Shown: positions 5,179-12,632 of the stretch, one piece after another | How positions within the stretch are numbered: the first letter of the stretch is position 1 | Layout of the letters: every line of letters starts with the position of its first letter | NCBI GenBank assembly: GCA_037441225.1 | Contig: JBBISU010000084.1 | Coordinates: 1-14,017, forward strand | Direction of reading: 5' to 3' | DNA length: 14,017 bases | From: JBBFMJ01 sp037441225 | GTDB taxonomy: Bacteria > Acidobacteriota > Thermoanaerobaculia > UBA2201 | Made by a program: the position numbers and the translations under genes | Notes under the pieces: generated by a model | What the model was told of the DNA's origin: nothing | The model's input: only the letters and a program-made list of their open reading frames with translations | Databases searched by the model: none

Positions 5179-7157
5179 ACGAAGACCTCAAGTTTTTTAA
5201 GTTCCATAAGTTTTTCTCTTATCTGAATTGCCTTCTCAAAATCCCACCTCTTTGCTGCTTCCTTCATTTCTTTTTCTAATTTTTTTATGTTTTCCCTTAA
5301 AGTTAAAACATCTTTTACTGGCTTTATTTCTGGCATCTTTGAATAATCAAAATAATCTAAGTTGGAAATTTGAACAAGTTCTGAGGATATATCTTTTATT
5401 ATTGTTTCTGGCACAATATTGTTTTTATTGTTATATTCCTCTTGAATTCTTCTCCTTCTTTCAGTTTCCTTTACCATTTCTTCAATTGATTTTGTAATTT
5501 CCCTTGCATAAAGTATAACTTTTCCATTTACATTTCTTGCAGCTCTTCCAGCAATTTGAATCAAAGAAGTATAAGACCTCAAAAATCCTTCTTCTGATGC
5601 ATCTAAGATTGCCACCAAAGAAACTTCTGGTAAGTCTAATCCTTCTCTTAAAAGGTTTATCCCAACTAAAATGTCAAAATCACCTCTTCTAAATTGAGTA
5701 ATTAACCTAATCCTTTCAAGGGTATCTATATCTGAATGCAAGTATTCACATTTAAAACCTTTTTCTTTAAAATGGCTTGAAAGTTCCTCTGCCATCCTCT
5801 TTGTCAAAGTTGTAACAAGAACCCTTTCTTTTCTTTCTATTACTTTTTCCAATTCATTTAATAAATCATCTATCTGGTTTTCTGCTTTTTTTACTTCTAC
5901 AAGAGGGTCCAAAAGCCCTGTTGGCCTAATTATTTGTTCTACAACTTTATTTTTTGTCATTTTTAGTTCAAAGGGACCAGGGGTTGCAGAGACAAATATA
6001 ACTTGATTAATCCTTGACAAAAACTCTTCAAAGGTTAAGGGTCTGTTGTCTAAGGCAGAGGGAAGGCGAAAGCCAAATTCAATAAGGGTTTCTTTTCTTG
6101 ATTTATCTCCATGTTGCATTGCTTGAAGTTGTGGGATTGTTTGATGGCTTTCATCAATTATTAAAAGAAAATCCTTTGGAAAATAATCCACAAGGGTAAA
6201 AGGAGGCTCGCCTGGCTTTCTTCCAGTCAGGTGTCTTGAATAATTTTCAATTCCATGACACCAGCCAACTTCTTCAAGCATCTCTAAATCATAATTTGTC
6301 CTCATTTCAAGGCGTTCTGCTTCCAAGAGTTTCCCTCTATCTTTTAACTGCTTCAATCTTTCATTAAGTTCTTCCCTGATGGATTTAATCGCTTTCTTAA
6401 TCCTATCTTGAGGGGTTGCAAAATGGGTTTTTGGAAAAAGATAAAATTTATCTAATTTTTTTATTTTTTTTCCCTTTAATGGATCAATGGAATAAATTTC
6501 TTCAATTACTTCTTCATCAAAGTTTATCCTTATAGCAAAATCTTCTTGAGCAGGAAAAATATCAAGGGTATTTCCTCTTAATCTAAAAGAACCTCTATAC
6601 AAATCATATTGAGTTCTTTCATATTGGCTTTGGACAAGGGAAGAAAGTAAATCCTTTAAATTCCAGGTATCCCCAACCTTTATCTTTAAGAGCATTGAAA
6701 AAAAGTCTTCTGGTGCTCCTATTCCATAAATACAAGAGACAGAAGCAACTATTATTACATCCCTTCTTTCAAACAATGCCTCCGTTGCCCTTATTCTTAA
6801 TCTATCAATTTCATCATTTACAGAAGTTTCTTTTTCAATATAAGTATCTGTTTGTGGTATATATGCTTCTGGCTGGTAATAATCATAATAAGAGACAAAA
6901 TATTCAACTCTATTTTCTGGAAAAAAGCTTTTAAATTCTTGATAAAGTTGAGCTGCTAAAGTTTTATTGTGAGAGATTACAAGGGTTGGTTTTCCAAAAC
7001 TTTCAATGACCTTTGCAATTGTATATGTCTTCCCTGAACCAGTTACACCTAATAAAACCTGATACTTTTCACCATTCCTCAAACCTTCAAGTAGTTTTTC
7101 AATTGCCTTTGGCTGGTCTCCCTTTGGTGTAAAATTTGAATTTAGTTTAAAACTCAT
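5175..7157 (-). CDS. uvrB: Excinuclease ABC subunit B
   Basis: UvrB is the helicase-like damage-verification subunit of nucleotide excision repair: loaded by UvrA, it then recruits UvrC. The 660 residues match the family. Visible in order: the PKGDQPKAI motif near residue 11, Walker A GVTGSGKT (37-44), the lesion-probing beta-hairpin with YYDYYQPEAYIPQ (about 91-103), the DESH Walker B box, LREGLDLPEVSLVAILDA and QIAGRAARN helicase motifs V and VI, and a C-terminal UVR coiled coil (about 625-660) that binds its counterpart in UvrC. The ATG lies three bases after the stop of the lipoprotein gene and has no clear ribosome-binding sequence, so translation is probably coupled. No SOS-type operator can be recognised, and the gene sits deep inside the amidase operon. 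No anomalies are seen. Confidence 0.98.
   Translation of the reverse strand: MSFKLNSNFTPKGDQPKAIEKLLEGLRNGEKYQVLLGVTGSGKTYTIAKVIESFGKPTLVISHNKTLAAQLYQEFKSFFPENRVEYFVSYYDYYQPEAYIPQTDTYIEKETSVNDEIDRLRIRATEALFERRDVIIVASVSCIYGIGAPEDFFSMLLKIKVGDTWNLKDLLSSLVQSQYERTQYDLYRGSFRLRGNTLDIFPAQEDFAIRINFDEEVIEEIYSIDPLKGKKIKKLDKFYLFPKTHFATPQDRIKKAIKSIREELNERLKQLKDRGKLLEAERLEMRTNYDLEMLEEVGWCHGIENYSRHLTGRKPGEPPFTLVDYFPKDFLLIIDESHQTIPQLQAMQHGDKSRKETLIEFGFRLPSALDNRPLTFEEFLSRINQVIFVSATPGPFELKMTKNKVVEQIIRPTGLLDPLVEVKKAENQIDDLLNELEKVIERKERVLVTTLTKRMAEELSSHFKEKGFKCEYLHSDIDTLERIRLITQFRRGDFDILVGINLLREGLDLPEVSLVAILDASEEGFLRSYTSLIQIAGRAARNVNGKVILYAREITKSIEEMVKETERRRRIQEEYNNKNNIVPETIIKDISSELVQISNLDYFDYSKMPEIKPVKDVLTLRENIKKLEKEMKEAAKRWDFEKAIQIREKLMELKKLEVFV
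5185..5189 (-). promoter_or_regulatory. Ribosome-binding site for uvrC within uvrB
   Basis: GAGGT on the minus strand lies six bases before the uvrC ATG (5178) and inside the last codons of uvrB. With the four-base ATGA overlap it supports coupled translation of the two repair subunits and fixes the uvrC start. Confidence 0.5.
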
Positions 7158-7160
7158 TTT

Positions 7161-7667
7161 TTATGGTTTATAACTTACATATAAGGCAATATGGTTTATA
7201 AAATTATTTTCATTGCTTCCATTTATTAAAACATTTATCCCTTTGTATCTTTGAAAATTCAAACAAATTGTTTTTGACAAAGAATTTACAAACTCAAGTT
7301 CTTCTTTTATGCTTTGAAGGGGGGGTGAATTTTCAGGGATGCTTATATCTAAAACAAGATTTTTATTGAATTGATATAAAGCTCTCAAACTGATACCTTC
7401 TGGAAACAATATATTATCTTTTTGAGAAAAATAATTTTGAAGCAAGTTTTTCAAATTTTCCAATTCGTTTTCTTTTTCTTCTAAGGTTATTGTTTTAGGT
7501 GATAATTTGCCGTTTTCTTTATCAAAGGAGTAAATTACATAAGTTTTAAATTTTACTTCTTCTTTTATTTCTTCCCTTTTTATGGATACTTCTTCCTTTA
7601 TTTCCTTTTTGCAAGAAAAAATTAAAATCAATAAAAATAAAAAAATTATTCTTCCCCTTCTTCCCAT
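7161..7667 (-). CDS. GerMN-domain lipoprotein
   Basis: The 168-residue product begins with a hydrophobic signal ending in a lipobox (Ile16-Phe17-Ser18-Cys19), so the mature protein should be lipid-anchored through Cys19. A short Lys/Glu-rich linker follows. The rest fits the GerMN domain: LFPEGISLRALYQ, then NLVLDISIP, the EELEFVNSLSKTIC helix and an INVLINGSN segment with a terminal HIALYVSYKP. GerMN domains occur in the spore germination protein GerM and in many non-sporulating bacteria, often beside a murein amidase, as here. The start overlaps the amidase end by 22 bp and uvrB follows after three bases. The molecular role is unknown; assistance in peptidoglycan processing is inferred from the neighbour. 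The domain call rests on pattern recognition of a divergent family. Confidence 0.75.
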   Translation of the reverse strand: MGRRGRIIFLFLLILIFSCKKEIKEEVSIKREEIKEEVKFKTYVIYSFDKENGKLSPKTITLEEKENELENLKNLLQNYFSQKDNILFPEGISLRALYQFNKNLVLDISIPENSPPLQSIKEELEFVNSLSKTICLNFQRYKGINVLINGSNENNFINHIALYVSYKP

Positions 7668-9037
7668 CTTTTTCCAGCAGTTTCTTTGAACTGTAAAATT
7701 GCCTCTGATAAGGACTTTGCAATTTTATATAAAAACTCATCACTTTGCATTATTTTTTCTTCTTCTGGATTTGAAATAAATCCAATTTCAATTAAAACAG
7801 CAGGCATTGTAACACCAGATAAAACCTTTAAAGGTGCTTGCTTTACACCCCTTGGAGGAATTTCCCATAATTTGTCTAATTCTTTTTGGACAAGTTCAGC
7901 AAAATATGCAGAATCTTTAAGAAATTTGCTCTGTGCCAGATCCCATAAGATCAAATCAATTGAAGTATTTTGATTTGCCTCTAAATTTTCTTTATATAAT
8001 TCCTCAAAGGGTTCAATTGAAAGGTAATATGTTTCACTTCCTCTTATATTGTAAGTTTTAAAAGAATTATTATGGATTGATAAAAATAAATCCCCCTTAT
8101 TAGAATTTGCAAAATTTGCTCTCTCTTCCACTGAAAGGTTTTCATCCTTTTCCCTTGTGAGTTGTGCAATTAATCCTTTTTCCTTTAAAATTTTTTTTAA
8201 CTCTTGAGCAATTTTTAAAGTTATATCCTTTTCTTTAATACCAGTAGGTCCAATTGCTCCAACATCATCACCACCATGCCCTGGATCAATTATTACCTTA
8301 TATCCTTCAGATAATTCTTCTTTAAAGGTGCCTTTTTTTTCTTTTTTCTTTGTTATATCAAGAATAATTCTAAAAGGGGAACTTAAAGTATAATGGGAGC
8401 AAGAGAAATCCTCTTCCTTTAATGTTATTATTAAGAAATTGTTTTTTGTTAAAATAGAAGAAACAAAAGGGTCTTCTATCTTTAAAGGAGGGACTGAAGC
8501 TTTTATATTTTTTGGCATCTCAATTGTAATTTGATTTTTGCTTTCCTTAAAAAAGTAATTTATGCTGTCAGTAAAATAAAAGACAATCTTTGTAAAACCA
8601 ACATTATGTATCTCAACATTATAAAGAGAAGGGCCTGTCTTTGTTATCCTTTCTTCCAAGGAAATATTTTTTCCTTTTATGGTAAAACTCACATTCAAAA
8701 GAGAAGAAAGAGGACCTGTTATAAATACATCAGGTACATATATTTTATTTTCAAATAAAATTGGGGATTTAAGAAGTTCCTGGATTTTATCATTTAAAAT
8801 TACAAAAGGTGATTCAATTCCAAAGATTAATTTTCCATCTAAATATTGGATTTGATAACTTTTTCCTTCCCTGTATTGATCAAGAGAAAGGTTTAAGGTA
8901 TCCAAGATTGCTTTTATGTCGTAATAATTTACCCCCTCCTTTTCTATGACAGAAATCTCAACTTTCTTTTTCTCATAAGAAAAAGTACCAGTGAAGGCTA
9001 AAATTGGAAAAATGATGTATAATATTATCCTTTGCAT
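7646..9037 (-). CDS. N-acetylmuramoyl-L-alanine amidase (Amidase_3) with AMIN-type domain
   Basis: An exported zinc amidase cleaving the bond between muramic acid and the stem peptide of peptidoglycan. Of 463 residues, about 1-20 form a signal peptide. About 30-125 resemble the small N-terminal domain of copper amine oxidase-like wall proteins. About 135-230 look like an AMIN domain, which targets murein or septa. Residues 246-450 are the catalytic domain: His254 in DPGHGG, Glu269 in KEKD and His322 in SIHNN as zinc ligands, and catalytic Glu417 in LIEIGF. All are intact. It is the first gene of the amidase-GerMN-uvrB-uvrC unit and diverges from the beta-barrel gene by only 31 bp. No ribosome-binding site precedes the ATG; a -10-like element sits 8 bases upstream. 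An AmiC-like division role is plausible but unproven. Confidence 0.92.
   Translation of the reverse strand: MQRIILYIIFPILAFTGTFSYEKKKVEISVIEKEGVNYYDIKAILDTLNLSLDQYREGKSYQIQYLDGKLIFGIESPFVILNDKIQELLKSPILFENKIYVPDVFITGPLSSLLNVSFTIKGKNISLEERITKTGPSLYNVEIHNVGFTKIVFYFTDSINYFFKESKNQITIEMPKNIKASVPPLKIEDPFVSSILTKNNFLIITLKEEDFSCSHYTLSSPFRIILDITKKKEKKGTFKEELSEGYKVIIDPGHGGDDVGAIGPTGIKEKDITLKIAQELKKILKEKGLIAQLTREKDENLSVEERANFANSNKGDLFLSIHNNSFKTYNIRGSETYYLSIEPFEELYKENLEANQNTSIDLILWDLAQSKFLKDSAYFAELVQKELDKLWEIPPRGVKQAPLKVLSGVTMPAVLIEIGFISNPEEEKIMQSDEFLYKIAKSLSEAILQFKETAGKRWEEGEE
9018..9023 (+). promoter_or_regulatory. Putative -10 for the beta-barrel gene, inside the amidase start
   Basis: A perfect TATAAT on the plus strand, 45 bases before the ATG at 9069, within the first codons of the divergent amidase gene. 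It would give a ~39-base leader containing the GGAG ribosome-binding site at 9060-9063. No convincing -35 lies 17 bp upstream, and chance TATAAT is likely in this composition. Confidence 0.3.
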
Positions 9038-9045
9038 ATTTTAAT

Positions 9046-9054
9046 ATTTTAACA
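9046..9054 (-). promoter_or_regulatory. Putative extended -10 for the amidase operon, leaderless geometry
   Basis: TG-T-TAAAAT on the minus strand (9054 to 9046), followed by ATT, repeats exactly the 12-base string before nnr. The hexamer ends 8 bases before the ATG at 9037, so the transcript would begin within about two bases of the start codon. The absence of any ribosome-binding sequence fits a leaderless mRNA. Confidence 0.4.
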
Positions 9055-9068
9055 TTTTTGGAGTTATT

Positions 9069-10025
9069 ATGTTTAAGTTTTTTTTATTGTCTTTTTTATT
9101 TAGTTCCTTTCTCTTTTCTGGTGGCTGCCCTGGCTGTGGTGGTTATGCTGGTGGAGGTGGTGCAGAAGTTGGGCTTTTAGGGCTTTTAGGTTCCTTGATG
9201 GGAAATGCTGGAAATAATTTTTACTTAAGTTACTATTCTGGAAAGTTCAAAGACCATGATTTGAATGGGATGATTTATGCTCTCCAGGTTCCTTTAAACA
9301 GGTGGATAACTGTACAAGGTGCAGTCCCCTATGGTTCCTCAAAAGGAACTAAAATAATGTATCTGGATGAGCCCTTTTATTATGAATCAGAAGGAATTGG
9401 TGATTTAGGTTTAATGTTTTGGGCTGATATACCCGGGATAAAGAAAATTGCTCCTTGCCCTGTAGATGGTGATATAACAAAGGTTTCAGATTTTCTTCAT
9501 ATAAACATTGGACTTGGTGCAACATTCCCAACTGGTAAATATAGCTACTCTGATGATTGGGGACTATATCCATCTGAATATCAAAGGGGAACAGGAACAA
9601 TTGATTATATAGGCGCCTTTAGTATTTTTAAAAGAATAAAGAAAATTCAGCCCCAATTTAGTTTCTTATATAAGAAAAGTGGCGGAAGAAATCCCGTTGA
9701 TTGGTGGAGATCAGATAGTTTTTTCTTAAAAGCAGATTTAATTTACTTGACAAATCCAGTAAAAAAAGGAGCTTTTAGTTTAGGAATTAACTTTTCTTCT
9801 GTCCTTGAAAATGAAAGAAATTATGGCTGGGGACCACCTGGGATGTATATGGAAATATATGATTCAAAGGGAAATTTTGCTTCTGGGTATGTATCTTATG
9901 GAATTGAAATTATAAAAAAATTAAGAGTTGGAATTTCTTATTCTTTCCCTATTTACCAAAAAGAAGGAAAAAATGTTGACAAATTTAAGAATATTGTAAG
10001 TTTAAATATTAACATAAATTTTTAG
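9069..10025 (+). CDS. Outer-membrane beta-barrel protein, MetA-phenol-degradation/transporter-like, Cys/Gly-rich N-terminus
   Basis: The 318-residue product has a hydrophobic signal (1-19), then a Cys/Gly-rich stretch with CPGC at 20-23 and GGGG at 28-31. The rest is alternating aromatic and polar strands typical of a beta-barrel, with blocks common in the MetA-pathway-of-phenol-degradation outer-membrane family: VPLNRWITVQGAVPYG, EGIGDLGLMFW, INIGLGATFPTGKY. It ends in Phe after NININ, the usual signal for barrel insertion. Cys20 could be lipidated, but Ser at -3 makes the lipobox poor, so ordinary signal cleavage is as likely. The start is set by GGAG at 9060-9063. The gene diverges from the amidase and converges with aconitase, the two stops overlapping by four bases. 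Substrate unknown; paired cysteines might bind metal or form a disulfide. Confidence 0.65.
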   Translation: MFKFFLLSFLFSSFLFSGGCPGCGGYAGGGGAEVGLLGLLGSLMGNAGNNFYLSYYSGKFKDHDLNGMIYALQVPLNRWITVQGAVPYGSSKGTKIMYLDEPFYYESEGIGDLGLMFWADIPGIKKIAPCPVDGDITKVSDFLHINIGLGATFPTGKYSYSDDWGLYPSEYQRGTGTIDYIGAFSIFKRIKKIQPQFSFLYKKSGGRNPVDWWRSDSFFLKADLIYLTNPVKKGAFSLGINFSSVLENERNYGWGPPGMYMEIYDSKGNFASGYVSYGIEIIKKLRVGISYSFPIYQKEGKNVDKFKNIVSLNININF

Positions 10026-12547
10026 AGATATGATTTAAGAATTTTTGAGAAAATCCCACCTTCTTTGTAGATTTGGAGTTCATATTCACTTTCAAAAATT
10101 GGTATTCCTTCAATTTCAAATTTTTTGTCTTCTTTTTCAATTAATATCCTTAATTTTTTATTTAATTCTACATTCTCATTATCAATGCTTACAATTTCAT
10201 CCCCAGAAAATACAAAATCTTCTTTTAGTATCAAAGGCAAAACACCAAAAGCAATTAAATTTTGCCTGTGGATCCTTTCAAAACTTTTAGCAATTATTGC
10301 CTTTATACCTAAAAGATAAGTCCCTTTTGCAGCCCAATCCCTTGAAGAACCCATTCCATAATTTTTACCTGCAACTACAATTAAAGGAACATTTTCTTTT
10401 TTATATTCCATTGCTGCATCATATATAAACATTTCTTTTCCTTTTGGATACTTTATTGTAAAAGGTCCTTCTTTCTTAACCATTTTATTTTTAATTCTAA
10501 TATTCCCAAAAGTTCCCCTCACCATAACTTGATGGTTCCCCCTCCTGGCGCCATAAGAATGTAAATTTTTAATTTCAACTCCTGAGGAAACTAAAAATTT
10601 GCCAGTAGGAGAATTTAAAGGTATTGCACCAGCAGGTGAGATGTGGTCTGTTGTTATGTTGTCATCAAAAATAGCGAGTATCCTTGCTCTTTTTATAGAT
10701 TCAAAACCCCCTATTTCATCAAAAAAAGGTGGTTTTTGAAGATAAGTTGAATTGTCATCCCAAGGAAAAGTTTCACTTTTTAAAACCTCTAAATTTTCCC
10801 AATTTTCATCTCCTTTGAAGATTTTTGAATAATTTCTTTTAAAATCTTTTAATTTTAAAAATTTCTCTTTAATTAAATCTACATCTTCCTTTTCTGGAAG
10901 AAGATCCTTTAAAAAGACCTCTTTCCCATTTGGATCAAAACATAAGGGTTCCTTTGTCAAATCAATCAAACAATTACCAGAGAGTGCAAAGGCAACAACA
11001 ATTGGAGGGCTTGCAAGAAATGAGCCCTTTACATAAGGGTTTATCCTCCCCTCAAAATTTCTATTTCCTGAAAGAACTGCGAAGGTTGTAAGATTTTTTT
11101 CTTTTATTTCTTCTTCAACCCAATCAATCAAAGGACCTGAGTTTCCAATGCAGGTTGTGCAACCATATCCAACTATATGAAATTTTAAAGCTTCCAAATA
11201 TGGGAGAAGCCCTGATTTTTTTAAATAATCTGTAACAACTTTTGAACCCGGTGCAAAGGAAGTTTTAACCCAGGGCTTTACATTTAAACCTTTCTCCACT
11301 GCTTTTTTTGCCAAAAGCCCTGCCATAATCATAAGATCTGGATTTGATGTATTTGTGCAAGAAGTAATTGCAGAAATTACAACACTTCCATCTTTTAATT
11401 TATCTTCTTTTTCAATACCCTTCCCAATAAAATTTAAAGAAATACTTTTGAGTTCTGATAAGGAATTCTTTTGATGGGGCGATTTTGGTCCTGAAATAGA
11501 AATATTTACCTTACTTAAATCTATTTCAATGACATCATCATATTCAATATTTTCTTCTTTTTCATAGAATAATAAATTTTTTTTAGAATAAGCTTCAATT
11601 CTTTCTATTAAACTTTTACTTCTTCCTGTATCTTTTAAATACTCTAAGGTATTCTTATCAATTGGAAAAAGGGAAGCCAGAACACCACACTCTGGTGCCA
11701 TATTCGAAATAGTTGCCCTATCTGGAACTTTCAAACTCAAAAGCCCTTCACCAAAAAACTCCACAATCCAAGAAGAATAATCTTTACTCCTTAAAATCTC
11801 TGTAATTGTTAAAACCAAATCAGTGGCTGTAATTCCCCTTTCAAGTTTCGCTTTTAGATTTATTCCAAGAACTCGTGGAAGTACAAGATTATAAGGGAAA
11901 CCTAAAAGTACTGCTTCTGCTTCAATCCCTCCAACTCCCCATCCCAAAACTCCCAAACTATTTATCATGGGTGTATGGGAATCAGTTCCAATTAAAGTGT
12001 CGGGAAATAAAATTTTTCCCCTTTTCATCACTACTTCTGCTAAATACTCTAAATTTACTTGATGAACAATTCCGTTTCCAGGTGGAACAACTCTAAAATT
12101 TTTTAGGTTTTCTTCTGCCCATTTTAAGAGAACATACCTTTCTTTATTTCTTTCATATTCCTTCTTTACATTTTCTTGATAAGCATAATTTGTCCCAAAA
12201 AAATCAACAATTACAGAATGGTCAACTATTAAGTGGCAAGGGATTTTTGGATTTGCTTTTTTTGGATCCTTCCCTATTTTTTTTAGATAATCTCTCAAAG
12301 AAGCAATATCTGCAATTAAAGGAACACCTGTAAAGTCTTGAAGTAAAATCCTTGAAACCCTGAAATTAAAATTTAAATTTTTCCTTTTTAAAATTGGCTC
12401 AATTGAATCATATTCACCAGCCCTAATTAAATTTTCAATGAATATTCTATAAGAAATAGGCAATTTTTTAATATTTTCTAACTTTGAAATATCATAATAA
12501 AAAAATTCCTTTCCCCTTATATATAACTTTTTTAATAATTCCTTCAT
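10022..12547 (-). CDS. acnA: Aconitate hydratase, AcnA/IRP type
   Basis: Aconitase interconverts citrate and isocitrate through cis-aconitate in the TCA cycle, in the cytoplasm, with a [4Fe-4S] cluster. Ligands are Cys397 in SCTNTSNP and Cys463 and Cys466 in GYGCTTCIGNSGPL. Further marks are DHSVIVDFFG, GNGIVHQVNLEYLA, TLIGTDSHTPMINSLG, GWGVGGIEAEA, SGNRNFEGRINP, and in the swivel domain DDNITTDHISPAGAIP, YGARRGNHQVMVRGTF and YGMGSSRDWAAKGT. At 841 residues it is somewhat shorter than the usual ~890, with no missing block seen. The frame opens 16 codons earlier, but the ATG at 12547 follows an AGGAGGT ribosome-binding site and matches the family start. It is divergent from the fumarase gene. 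A methylcitrate dehydratase (AcnD) role is less likely without prp neighbours. Confidence 0.95.
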   Translation of the reverse strand: MKELLKKLYIRGKEFFYYDISKLENIKKLPISYRIFIENLIRAGEYDSIEPILKRKNLNFNFRVSRILLQDFTGVPLIADIASLRDYLKKIGKDPKKANPKIPCHLIVDHSVIVDFFGTNYAYQENVKKEYERNKERYVLLKWAEENLKNFRVVPPGNGIVHQVNLEYLAEVVMKRGKILFPDTLIGTDSHTPMINSLGVLGWGVGGIEAEAVLLGFPYNLVLPRVLGINLKAKLERGITATDLVLTITEILRSKDYSSWIVEFFGEGLLSLKVPDRATISNMAPECGVLASLFPIDKNTLEYLKDTGRSKSLIERIEAYSKKNLLFYEKEENIEYDDVIEIDLSKVNISISGPKSPHQKNSLSELKSISLNFIGKGIEKEDKLKDGSVVISAITSCTNTSNPDLMIMAGLLAKKAVEKGLNVKPWVKTSFAPGSKVVTDYLKKSGLLPYLEALKFHIVGYGCTTCIGNSGPLIDWVEEEIKEKNLTTFAVLSGNRNFEGRINPYVKGSFLASPPIVVAFALSGNCLIDLTKEPLCFDPNGKEVFLKDLLPEKEDVDLIKEKFLKLKDFKRNYSKIFKGDENWENLEVLKSETFPWDDNSTYLQKPPFFDEIGGFESIKRARILAIFDDNITTDHISPAGAIPLNSPTGKFLVSSGVEIKNLHSYGARRGNHQVMVRGTFGNIRIKNKMVKKEGPFTIKYPKGKEMFIYDAAMEYKKENVPLIVVAGKNYGMGSSRDWAAKGTYLLGIKAIIAKSFERIHRQNLIAFGVLPLILKEDFVFSGDEIVSIDNENVELNKKLRILIEKEDKKFEIEGIPIFESEYELQIYKEGGIFSKILKSYL

Positions 12548-12632
12548 AAGACCTCCTATATTGTTATAAATAAAAAAATCTTCATAAAATTCCAAAAAGA
12601 ATTTATTTTCTTTTTTAATTGTTTAATTATAT
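12548..12632. promoter_or_regulatory. Divergent acnA/fumC intergenic region
   Basis: These 85 bp must hold promoters for both genes, but none is convincing. On the minus strand, a TATAAC at 12568-12563 is too close to the acnA ribosome-binding site to serve. On the plus strand, TG-T-TTAATT (12620-12628) lies four bases before the fumarase ATG and only loosely resembles the extended -10 elements elsewhere in the window. fumC has no ribosome-binding sequence. No operator palindrome was recognised. Confidence 0.5.
12551..12557 (-). promoter_or_regulatory. Strong ribosome-binding site that decides the acnA start
   Basis: AGGAGGT on the minus strand sits three bases from the ATG at 12547. It lies inside the 16-codon upstream extension of the open frame, which it argues against. 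It is the best match to the anti-Shine-Dalgarno sequence in the window. Confidence 0.75.

Noticed and set aside
9168..9190. Tandem GGGCTTTTA repeat in the beta-barrel gene
   Set aside because: Only two units, encoding GLLGLLG; explained by the Gly/Leu-rich protein segment rather than a functional DNA repeat.
12548..12595. A 16-codon N-terminal extension of aconitase (start at 12595)
   Set aside because: The strong AGGAGGT ribosome-binding site lies inside the extension, directly before the ATG at 12547, and the extension does not resemble the family.
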